Part shown: positions 25,368 through 32,563 of the stretch, one piece after another
Layout of the letters: every line of letters begins with the position of its first letter
Position numbering within the stretch: the stretch's first letter is position 1
Source of the DNA: Streptomyces sp. ISL-1
GTDB taxonomy: Bacteria; Actinomycetota; Actinomycetes; Streptomycetales; Streptomycetaceae
NCBI RefSeq assembly: GCF_018614585.1
Contig: NZ_JAGGOI010000016.1
Coordinates: forward strand, 62,001-126,000
Direction of reading: 5' to 3'
Length of the DNA stretch: 64,000 bases
Notes under the pieces: generated by a model
The model's input: the letters and a program-made list of their open reading frames with translations, nothing else
What the model was told of the DNA's origin: nothing
Database searches by the model: none
Position numbers and translations under genes: made by a program

Positions 25368-26101
25368 GCGGGGTTCCTCCCGGCCGTACTTGCAGATGCT
25401 GATGGTGACGGTGATGGTGTCGTCTTGGGGATGAAAGTCGTGCAGACCCCGTCGCCGTGCGCGATGGTGGCCAGTCGCTGCACATGCGTCCCGAGCAGGC
25501 GGGAGAAGGTCTCAGTCTCCGCCTCGCACAGCTGCGGGTACTGCTCGGCCACATGGGCGACCGGGCAGTGGTGCTGGCAGAGCTGCTCGCCGACCGGTGC
25601 GTTACGCGCCGTAGCAGCGTACCCGTCGGCACTGAGGGCCTTGGCAAGTGCTTCAGTGCGTCCCTCGGGCGGTGCGGCCTCGATCGCCTCACGGTAGGTC
25701 TCCGCCTGTGCCTCCAGGCGGTCGCGGGCGAAGGCGGCGACGGCCGCCTCTCCGGCTGCCCCGCCCCCTGCGGTCCGCTCGATCCAGCGGAGCGCGTCCA
25801 CGGCCAGCGTGTCGTACGACTGGTCGAAAGCGTCCCGGCCGCAGTCGGTCAGCGCGAACACCTTGGCGGGCCGCCCACGAGTACGTGCGCCGTAGACCCG
25901 CTGCTCACGGGGCTCGATGACGTTCTCGGTGACGAGCGAGTCGAGGTGGCGGCGGACGGCGGCCTGAGTGAGGCCCAGGCGGCCCGCGAGGTCGGCCACG
26001 GTGGACGGGCCGTGGTCCAGGATGGACCGCGCGACCCGGTTGCGCGTGGAGTGCTCACCGGTCGCGAGTTCCTCGTGCGGAGCCTCGCCGACGTTTTTCA
26101 C
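25364..26101 (-). CDS. sufR: SufR-type Fe-S-binding transcriptional repressor
   Basis: 245-aa regulator with an N-terminal winged helix (STVADLAGRLGLTQAAVRRHL, about 30-50) and a C-terminal cysteine cluster LCQHHCPVAHV…QYPQLCEAE that would hold a [4Fe-4S] cluster. It should repress the operon when clusters are plentiful and release it on iron or oxidative stress. The GTG at 26101 is chosen because homologous proteins start near KNVGEAPHEE and because the promoter elements place the transcript start on this codon; the frame is open to ATG 26173. The C-terminal tail is serine/proline-rich. Confidence 0.88.
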   Translation of the reverse strand: MKNVGEAPHEELATGEHSTRNRVARSILDHGPSTVADLAGRLGLTQAAVRRHLDSLVTENVIEPREQRVYGARTRGRPAKVFALTDCGRDAFDQSYDTLAVDALRWIERTAGGGAAGEAAVAAFARDRLEAQAETYREAIEAAPPEGRTEALAKALSADGYAATARNAPVGEQLCQHHCPVAHVAEQYPQLCEAETETFSRLLGTHVQRLATIAHGDGVCTTFIPKTTPSPSPSASASTAGRNPA

Positions 26102-26137
26102 AACGCCATTGTTGCGTAATTCCTCTGAACGTGACAA
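26101..26137 (-). promoter_or_regulatory. suf promoter with SufR-type palindrome, apparently leaderless
   Basis: On the minus strand TTGTCA (26137-26132), 18 bp, AACAAT (26113-26108), then the GTG start 6 bp later. The palindrome CAAC-N6-GTTG (26101-26114) covers the -10 and touches the start codon. I recall this motif as the reported Streptomyces SufR target. Confidence 0.6.
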
Positions 26138-26173
26138 CCGCCGTCCGAGGCGTGAACCGGTGCGCTGCATCAC

Positions 26174-26536
26174 TAAGGGTTACCTAAGAGCAGGGTCCGT
26201 CGGGCAGCTGCCGCACGGACGCTGACCAGGGAATCACCGCGAATTACCCGGCGAGATCCGGACGGTCGGTCACCTTGATCGAATTCGCCGGAGGCTTGCC
26301 GGAATTCGCCCCGAAACGGGGGTTGAGCGGGGTGACCTGCGCCGTGAAGGCCCGGTCCGGTAAAGATTCGGGACGGCCGCACCGCTGATCGAGCGAGTGC
26401 TGATCGAGCGAGTGCTGATCGAGCGAGTGACGGAGAGATCAGTGGTGCTGCGCCCCGTCCCGGGTGTCCCTGCCCTTCGGCGGGGAGCCGGGCCCCCGCC
26501 CCCGGCGGCCTTGCGGCCCCGCCTAGACTTCCCGGC
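26174..26536. other. intergenic stretch with three 15-bp tandem repeats
   Basis: GCTGATCGAGCGAGT is repeated three times exactly at 26384-26428. Two copies of a GAATTCGCCGGA-like word lie near 26280-26310. No coding frame is convincing. The right end holds TAGACT (26524-26529), 7 bp before the ATG of the ABC transporter gene. Confidence 0.7.
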
Positions 26537-27463
26537 ATGCGAAGCGAGTCCGTCGTCCAGATCCGGAGACTGGTCAAGCGGTACGGATCCAAGACGGCCG
26601 TGGACGGCCTCGACCTCGAGGTCCACCAGGGCTCCGTGACCGCCGTCCTCGGCCCCAATGGGGCGGGCAAGACCACCACGGTCGAGACCTGCGAGGGCTA
26701 CCGCCGCCCCGACGCCGGAACGGTGCGGGTCCTCGGCCTCGACCCTGTCGCCGACGCGGCGAAGCTGCGCCCCAGGATCGGCGTGATGCTCCAGTCCGGC
26801 GGCGTCTACTCCGGCGCCCGCGCCGACGAGATGCTCCGCCACATGGCGAAGCTGCACGCCCACCCGCTCGACGTGGACGCGCTGATCGAACGGCTCGGCC
26901 TCGGCCGCTGCGGCCGTACGACCTACCGTCGGCTCTCCGGAGGCCAGCAGCAGCGGCTCGCCCTGGCGATGGCCGTCGTCGGCCGCCCCGAACTGGTCTT
27001 CCTGGACGAGCCGACCGCCGGCCTGGACCCGCATGCCCGTCGTTCCACCTGGGAGCTCGTACGCGAACTGCGCGCGGACGGCGTCTCCACCGTCCTCACC
27101 ACCCACTTCATGGACGAGGCCGAAGAGCTGGCGGACCATGTCGCGATCATCGACGCGGGCAAGGTAGTCGCCGAGGGCAGCCCGGAACAGCTCTGCCGCG
27201 GCGGCGCCGAGAACACGCTGCGCTTCATGGGGCGGCCCGGCCTGGACGTCGGCTCGCTGCTGAAGGCCCTGCCTGACGGCACGGAGGCGGTGGAGCTCAC
27301 GACCGGCGCGTACCGGATCACCGGCCAGGTGGACCCCCAACTGCTGGCGACCGTGACGTCCTGGTGCGCACAGCACGGCGTGATGCCGGAGGGCATCTCG
27401 GTCGAGCGCCACACCCTGGAGGACGTGTTCCTGGAGCTGACCGGCAAGGAGCTGCGCTCATGA
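26537..27463 (+). CDS. ABC exporter ATP-binding protein (DrrA-like)
   Basis: 308-aa cytoplasmic ATPase. Walker A GPNGAGKTT (about 41-49), signature LSGGQQQRLALAMA, Walker B LVFLDEPTAGLD and the H-loop TTHFMDEAEELADH are intact, with a C-terminal regulatory extension of DrrA/NatA type. It forms an ABC-2 exporter with the next gene, whose ATG overlaps its stop. The substrate is unknown; the pair lies between suf and heme A genes, as in other Streptomyces from memory. TAGACT 7 bp before ATG and no ribosome site suggest leaderless transcription. Confidence 0.9.
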   Translation: MRSESVVQIRRLVKRYGSKTAVDGLDLEVHQGSVTAVLGPNGAGKTTTVETCEGYRRPDAGTVRVLGLDPVADAAKLRPRIGVMLQSGGVYSGARADEMLRHMAKLHAHPLDVDALIERLGLGRCGRTTYRRLSGGQQQRLALAMAVVGRPELVFLDEPTAGLDPHARRSTWELVRELRADGVSTVLTTHFMDEAEELADHVAIIDAGKVVAEGSPEQLCRGGAENTLRFMGRPGLDVGSLLKALPDGTEAVELTTGAYRITGQVDPQLLATVTSWCAQHGVMPEGISVERHTLEDVFLELTGKELRS

Positions 27464-28227
27464 GCGTCGGTACGTACACCCCGGCGCCCGGCGCCGCGCC
27501 GCTGCCCCGCATGATCGCGGCGCAGACCGCGTTCGAGACGAAGATGCTGCTGCGCAACGGCGAGCAGCTGCTGCTCACCGTGATCATCCCCTCGCTCCTG
27601 CTCGTGCTGTTCTCGACCGTCGACATCATCGACACGGGAGGGAGCAGGCGGGTCGACTTCCTGGCCCCCGGCGTCCTCGCCCTCGCCGTGATGTCCACCG
27701 CCTTCACCGGGCAGGCCATCGCGACCGGCTTCGAGCGGCGGTACGGGGTCCTCAAGCGGCTCGGCGCCTCCCCGCTCCCCCGCTGGGCACTGATGACCGC
27801 CAAGACGCTCTCGGTCCTGGCCACGGAGGTCCTCCAGATCGCGCTGCTGACCATGATCGCGTTCGCGCTCGGGTGGTCACCGGCCGGCAACCCTCTCTCC
27901 GTACTGCTGCTGCTCGTCCTCGGCACCGCCGCCTTCTCCGGCCTCGGTCTGCTGATGGCCGGGACGCTCAGGGCCGAGGCGACGCTGGCAGCCGCCAACC
28001 TGGTCTTTCTGCTGCTCCTGGTGGGCGGCGGGGTGATCGTGCCACTGGACAGGTTCCCCGAGGGGGTGCAGTCGGTTCTCGCGCTACTGCCGATCTCCGC
28101 GCTCTCGGACGGGCTGCGCGATGTGCTCCAGCACGGTGCCGCGATGCCGTGGGGCGATCTCGGCATCCTCGCCGTCTGGGCACTGCTCTCACTGGGCGCG
28201 GCCGCCCGGCTCTTCCGCTGGGAGTGA
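27460..28227 (+). CDS. ABC-2 type permease
   Basis: 255-aa membrane protein with six predicted helices (first LLLTVIIPSLLLVLFSTVDI at about 40-60), of the ABC2_membrane family. It starts ATG 27460 inside the stop of the ATPase gene (ATGA). Hydrophobic segments ALAVMSTAFTGQAIATGF and FSGLGLLMAGTL follow. It forms the channel of the exporter. Confidence 0.9.
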   Translation: MSVGTYTPAPGAAPLPRMIAAQTAFETKMLLRNGEQLLLTVIIPSLLLVLFSTVDIIDTGGSRRVDFLAPGVLALAVMSTAFTGQAIATGFERRYGVLKRLGASPLPRWALMTAKTLSVLATEVLQIALLTMIAFALGWSPAGNPLSVLLLLVLGTAAFSGLGLLMAGTLRAEATLAAANLVFLLLLVGGGVIVPLDRFPEGVQSVLALLPISALSDGLRDVLQHGAAMPWGDLGILAVWALLSLGAAARLFRWE

Positions 28228-28276
28228 CGCAAGCGCCAGGATGAGCCTGCCGAGATCCGCACGGTGGGAGGCTTCG

Positions 28277-28619
28277 ATGGAGCGGACCGCCGCGCTGCGA
28301 CTGGACGCCGAATGGGCCAGGGTGAGGTCCGGCAGGTCCGGCGTCTCACCCGGCGAGCGCGAGCGCATGCTGACGGAGCTGATCGCGGCGCTGGCGCCGC
28401 ACGCCGATGACGATCTTTCGCTCGCCGCGAGGCTGAGCCTGCGGTACGGCGCGGTGACCGACCGCGGCGCCTAGGCGGGCGCCGCCGAGCTGACCGACGC
28501 CTTCCTGCACTCGCCGGACCGGCCCGCCGCCGTCAGTGGGATGGCGGGTCGCCGTGTGGTGGGAGGAGGAGTGCCACCTCGACGGCTCGCGCTTCCGGCT
28601 GACGTACGTACCGCCCTGA
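28277..28619 (+). pseudogene. broken small gene of unknown family
   Basis: ATG 28277 has GGGAGG 5 nt upstream and opens a natural-looking sequence (MERTAALRLDAEWARVRSG … LAARLSLRYGAVTDRGA) that meets TAG at 28472. The same frame continues as GAAELTDAFLHSPDRPAAVSG, and a +1 shift near 28540 gives WRVAVWWEEECHLDGSRF and a stop at 28617-28619. One stop and one frameshift therefore separate three protein-like segments. I do not recognise the family. A functional 65-aa product cannot be excluded. Confidence 0.5.
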
Positions 28620-28709
28620 CCTGGACCGCGGGCCGGGGCCACACCCGGATCGGCCCCGGACCGGACCCCTCGTGAAAACGTGCACAATCCCCCGCTTACG
28701 ATAGGGCCC

Positions 28710-29672
28710 GTGCTGACCCCCCTCGCCTATATCGCCCAGCGCTGGACGCCCACTCCCAAAACGCTCCGGCGCGCCGCGCTCTCCGCCGTCGTGATGAGCG
28801 TGGTCATCATCGTCACCGGCGGCGCGGTCCGGCTGACCGGCTCCGGCCTCGGCTGCGACGCCTGGCCCAAGTGCACGGACGACAGCCTGTTCGCCACGCC
28901 CGAGCAGGGCATCCACGGCGCGATCGAGTTCGGCAACCGGATGCTGACGTACGTCCTGTCGGCTGCGGTTGGCTGGGCGATCATCGCGGCGCGCGCGGTC
29001 AAGCCGCTGCGGCGTGGGCTGACCCGGCTCGCCTGGTCGCAGTTCTGGATCGTGATGGGCAACGCGGTACTCGGCGGCATCACCGTGTGGGCGGGCCTCA
29101 ACCCGTGGACGGTGGCCGGGCACTTCATGCTCGCCACCGGGCTCCTCACGGTAGCCACCGTCACCTGGCAGCGGGCCCGCGAGGGAGACGGCGCACCGCG
29201 CCCGCGCGTCCCGCGCCCGGTCCGCAGGCTCTCCTGGGCGATCGTCGTCACCTCCGTGGCGCTGATCGCGCTGGGCACATCGGTGACCGGTTCCGGCAAG
29301 CACGCCGGCGACAGCAGCGCTGTGCCGCGCATGCCCTGGGACTGGGCGGACGCCGCACACGTCCACGCGGTCGCCGCATGGGTTCTCTGCGCGCTGGCCG
29401 TCGCGATGTGGCTGGTGCTGCGCGTGGTCGACGCACCCGACGACACCCGGGCGCGCGCCCGGGACCTGCTGATCGTGCTGCTCCTGCAAGGGGGGGTGGG
29501 CTATGTGCAGTACTTCACCGGGGTTCCTGAGGTACTGGTCGCCGCCCACATGCTCGGCTCCGCGCTGATGTGGATCGCGGTGGTGCGGCTCGCGCTGAGC
29601 CTGCGCGAGCGGCCGAGCAGCACGGCCCCGGCGCAGACCCGGGTGGGCGACGCGGCCGTGTCAGCTGCCTGA
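28710..29672 (+). CDS. ctaA: heme A synthase (COX15/CtaA)
   Basis: 320-aa membrane enzyme with about eight helices that hydroxylates heme O to heme A for cytochrome oxidase. GGAVRLTGSGLGCDAWPKC (about 33-51) and GIHGAIEFGNRML carry the conserved cysteines and heme-binding histidine; TSVTGSGKHAGD and ADAAHVHAVAAW mark the second half. The GTG at 28710 is preferred: TACGAT ends 8 bp upstream, as in leaderless genes. A GTG ten codons earlier (28680) is possible. ctaB is 1.6 kb away on the other strand. Confidence 0.9.
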   Translation: MLTPLAYIAQRWTPTPKTLRRAALSAVVMSVVIIVTGGAVRLTGSGLGCDAWPKCTDDSLFATPEQGIHGAIEFGNRMLTYVLSAAVGWAIIAARAVKPLRRGLTRLAWSQFWIVMGNAVLGGITVWAGLNPWTVAGHFMLATGLLTVATVTWQRAREGDGAPRPRVPRPVRRLSWAIVVTSVALIALGTSVTGSGKHAGDSSAVPRMPWDWADAAHVHAVAAWVLCALAVAMWLVLRVVDAPDDTRARARDLLIVLLLQGGVGYVQYFTGVPEVLVAAHMLGSALMWIAVVRLALSLRERPSSTAPAQTRVGDAAVSAA

Positions 29673-29791
29673 GGGCTGCCACGCGCCGACGGGGAGCACC
29701 TCGTCCCGAGGCTCGATCGGCTACGTCCAGGGACCATCCCCGCGCAAGCGCGCGGCACCTAAGGTCAATGACCCGGGCCGGCCCTGGTGAG

Positions 29792-30871
29792 TCACCCCAG
29801 TCGGTAGACGCGGGCGGCGTTGCCGGCCGCGATCATCCCGGCGACCCGTTCCGCGTCCGTACGGGCCCAGGCGCCGTCGCCGACCCAGCCTCCGAGCACC
29901 CGTGCGAGCGCCTCGCGGAAGATCCGGGCGCCCACCACGTGAAGCTCGGGCAGCCCGTGCGCGCCGCTGGAGAAGAGCAGCTTTCCGAACGGCGCCAGCT
30001 CCAGGATCTCCGCGAGCACGGCCGCGGCCCGCGCCCCCGTGTGCACCAGGGCGGGCCCCAGATCCGCGTACACATGCGGGTACACGCTCGCCAGATGCGC
30101 GGCGTGGCGGTGGTACGGATAGCCGTGCAGCAGCACCAGATCGGTGCCGAGCCCCGAGGTGGCGGCCGCGAAGCCGGTCATCAGCATCGGGTCCTCCACG
30201 CCGACATGGAGCTGGAGCGGCAGTCCCGACGCGACCGCGATCCACAGCAGATGCCGCACCAGTACGGGATCGGTGATCCGGCCGCCGACCTGCCGTGCGG
30301 CCAGCCAGCGGGCGGCCGCTCCGCGTACCTCCCCCGGGCCGGGCGGCTCGGGCGCGAGGGCGAGCCCGTGGCCCACTGCGCCGACGGAGGTGAAGGCGAC
30401 GGCGGACGCGGCGGCTCCGTGCACGGCCTCGGCGAGGTTCGCCAGGAAGCTCTCGACGGTGCCCGAGGTGTCGGCGACCTGCTCGGCGAGGAGTTCCAGG
30501 CGGACGATCTCGCGAGCCTCGGCCGCGCCCGCGGCGGCGATCTCGGGCGGGCCCGTGAGATCCCCCGGCAGCCCGGTGTCCACCAGATAGGTGGAGATGC
30601 CGCTGCCCCTCAGCAGCCGCCTGCCCGCCTCCAGCACGCCCAGCTCACGCCGTCGGGCGAGATAGCGGGCCGGCGGGCAGTGCGGCTCGAGCCCCAGCAG
30701 CGGCGGACACCAGCGCCGGACCGCGAAGCCGGTCTGGGTGTCGAAGAAGGTGGTGCCGGGGGCCGGCGGCCCGGCGGTCCGGCCCAGGTGCGCCTCGAAG
30801 GTGCCAAGGCCGAGCTCCGTACGGAGCACCCCGTGGCAGTACTGGTCCACGAGGGTCGGTGTGTCGATCAT
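29792..30871 (-). CDS. amidohydrolase-superfamily protein (FluG-like)
   Basis: 359-aa TIM-barrel protein of the metal-dependent hydrolase superfamily. LVDQYCHGVL near the N-terminus holds the usual first histidine; later come LPLQLHVGVEDP, LVLLHGYPYHRHAAHLASVYPHVYADLGP and LLFSSGAHGLPELHVVGA, matching strands that carry metal ligands in FluG/uronate-isomerase-like members, although the last aspartate motif is altered to SSGAHG. The substrate is unknown. It faces ctaA and is transcribed alone. Confidence 0.75.
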   Translation of the reverse strand: MIDTPTLVDQYCHGVLRTELGLGTFEAHLGRTAGPPAPGTTFFDTQTGFAVRRWCPPLLGLEPHCPPARYLARRRELGVLEAGRRLLRGSGISTYLVDTGLPGDLTGPPEIAAAGAAEAREIVRLELLAEQVADTSGTVESFLANLAEAVHGAAASAVAFTSVGAVGHGLALAPEPPGPGEVRGAAARWLAARQVGGRITDPVLVRHLLWIAVASGLPLQLHVGVEDPMLMTGFAAATSGLGTDLVLLHGYPYHRHAAHLASVYPHVYADLGPALVHTGARAAAVLAEILELAPFGKLLFSSGAHGLPELHVVGARIFREALARVLGGWVGDGAWARTDAERVAGMIAAGNAARVYRLG

Positions 30872-30936
30872 CCGGGCTCCCAGTCATGGACTGTGCTTCC
30901 ACAGTCCTAACGGGTGACACCCGTGTGAGGTGTTGC

Positions 30937-31275
30937 TCAGCCGTTGGACGGGCCGCCGACCTGGATGCCCGCCATCCGGGTCCACTCGTACGGCCCAGTG
31001 CGGACCTTCGCCGCGAACTCCCCGTCGAACGACTCGTGCAGCGTGATCCCGGCCTTCTCGGCCGCGCTCTGCGCGATGTCGTGGCTCGGCGCCACGAGGT
31101 CGCCCCAGGCGCCGTCATCGCCGACGAGCACGATGCGGGTGCCCATCTGGCCGAGGTATTCGAGCTGCCCCTCGGCGTTGCCGTGAGCCTTGGCGAAGGC
31201 GCCGATCTGCTTGGCGAGTCTGGCCGCCCTGCGCTCTGCCTGCTTGACCTGCTTGGCCTGCTTCGTATCTGCCAT
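30937..31275 (-). CDS. small conserved protein of unknown function
   Basis: 112-aa protein with a basic amphipathic N-terminus (ADTKQAKQVKQAERRAARLAKQIGAF) and a beta-rich rest (TRIVLVGDDGAWGDLVAPSH, GPYEWTRMAGIQVGG). I do not know the family. The ATG at 31275 is chosen; a start two codons earlier has no advantage. TAGCAT ends 7 bp before ATG with no ribosome site, and a palindrome overlaps that -10. Confidence 0.7.
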   Translation of the reverse strand: MADTKQAKQVKQAERRAARLAKQIGAFAKAHGNAEGQLEYLGQMGTRIVLVGDDGAWGDLVAPSHDIAQSAAEKAGITLHESFDGEFAAKVRTGPYEWTRMAGIQVGGPSNG

Positions 31276-31282
31276 GAACAAG

Positions 31283-31300
31283 ATGCTACCGACTGGTAGC
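31283..31300 (-). promoter_or_regulatory. palindrome over the -10 of the small gene
   Basis: GCTACC (31285-31290) / GGTAGC (31295-31300) with spacer GACT overlaps the putative -10 TAGCAT (31288-31283) and ends at the ctaB stop codon. It may be an operator or a small ctaB terminator. Confidence 0.35.
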
Positions 31301-32247
31301 TAGCGCAGGAAGGGGTCCACCGCGACGGCCACGAAGAGCAGCGAGACGTAGGTGATGGACCAGTGGAAGAGCCGCATCTCCTTGAGCTTCACGCCGGTGG
31401 CGCCGCCCTTGGCGCGGTTGTGCAGGGAGTGCGCCTCCCAGAGCCACCAGCCGCCGGTCACCAGCGCCACCGCGGTGTAGAACCAGCCGGTGTAGCCGAG
31501 CGGCGTCAGCAGCAGCGAGACCGCGACCATCACCCAGCTGTAGAGGACGATCTGGCGGGCGACAACCCGGTTGGAGGCGACGACGGGGAGCATTGGGACG
31601 CCCACGCGCGCATAGTCCTCCTTCACCTTCATCGACAACGGCCAGTAGTGAGGCGGCGTCCAGAAGAAGATGACGAGGAAGAGGATGACCGCGGCCCACG
31701 ACATCGAGTTGGTGACGGCGGACCAGCCGATCAGCACCGGCATACAGCCGGCGATGCCGCCCCAGACGATGTTCTGCGAGGTGCGGCGCTTGAGGATCAT
31801 CGTGTAGACGATGACGTAGAAGAGCAGGGCACCGAGCGACAGCGCGGCGGACAGCCAGTTGACGAGCAGCCCGAACCAGAGGGTGGAGACGACGGTGAGT
31901 GCCAGGCCGAAGGCCAGGCCCTCGCGGGGCGACACCATTCCGGTGACCAGCGGACGTTGCGACGTACGGTCCATCAGGGCGTCGATGTCGCGGTCGATGT
32001 ACATGTTCAGCGCGTTGGCGCCACCTGCCGAGAGGTAACCGCCGACGCACGTCGTCAGGACGAGCCACAGGTCGGGCACATCCTGCGCGGCCAGGAACAT
32101 CACCGGGACGGTGGTGATCAGGAGCAGTTCGATGATCCGCGGCTTGGTCAGCGCAACGAATGCCTTGACGCGGGCCCCGAACGGCCGGTGGCCCCCCGGG
32201 CTGGGAGTCAAGACGACCCCTGCGGGTCGGGACTCGACGGCCGTCAC
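31300..32247 (-). CDS. ctaB: protoheme IX farnesyltransferase (heme O synthase)
   Basis: 315-aa UbiA-type prenyltransferase with nine predicted helices that adds a farnesyl group to heme b. The diphosphate-binding motif NMYIDRDIDALMDRT (about 85-100) and the second motif YWPLSMKVKEDYARVGVPML are present. The GTG at 32247 is chosen because AGGGG lies 5 nt before it. The frame stays open far upstream without support. It diverges from tkt, as is usual in actinomycetes. Confidence 0.92.
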   Translation of the reverse strand: MTAVESRPAGVVLTPSPGGHRPFGARVKAFVALTKPRIIELLLITTVPVMFLAAQDVPDLWLVLTTCVGGYLSAGGANALNMYIDRDIDALMDRTSQRPLVTGMVSPREGLAFGLALTVVSTLWFGLLVNWLSAALSLGALLFYVIVYTMILKRRTSQNIVWGGIAGCMPVLIGWSAVTNSMSWAAVILFLVIFFWTPPHYWPLSMKVKEDYARVGVPMLPVVASNRVVARQIVLYSWVMVAVSLLLTPLGYTGWFYTAVALVTGGWWLWEAHSLHNRAKGGATGVKLKEMRLFHWSITYVSLLFVAVAVDPFLR

Positions 32248-32563
32248 GCACACCCCTGACAGAGAAATCCCAGCAAGCTCCCGGAGTGAAGACCGGGTAA
32301 AGACTTGCGCGTACCACGCCACTCTAGACGTTGCCGATACGCCGATCTTCGCGGGGGTGGGCACGTGTTGAGCGGCAGCATCGGCCCATACGTATACCTG
32401 GCCAGGAGGCGAAGTAGACCCAGCGATTGCACCCTGGCTGTACGTGATTCTTTTTAATCCAGCGCTCGAAAAGTTGCGCGTAGTTCCGGGGGTAGGCTCG
32501 ACAACGCCCGGTGCTTCCGTCGTCACCGGGATACGAACATGTGGAGAGGAGCCCTGACCCAGG
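32248..32563. other. 316-bp divergent region between ctaB and tkt
   Basis: No gene. It should hold the promoters of both operons. An AT-rich pocket (TTCTTTTTAATCC, 32447-32459) stands out. TTGCGC (32474) and TAGGCT (32493-32498) are spaced too closely to be a standard promoter. I could not fix either promoter with confidence. Confidence 0.4.

Noticed and set aside
28680..28712. GTG 28680 as start of ctaA
   Set aside because: Possible, but the TACGAT -10 at 28696-28701 lies between it and GTG 28710, so the downstream start fits the promoter.
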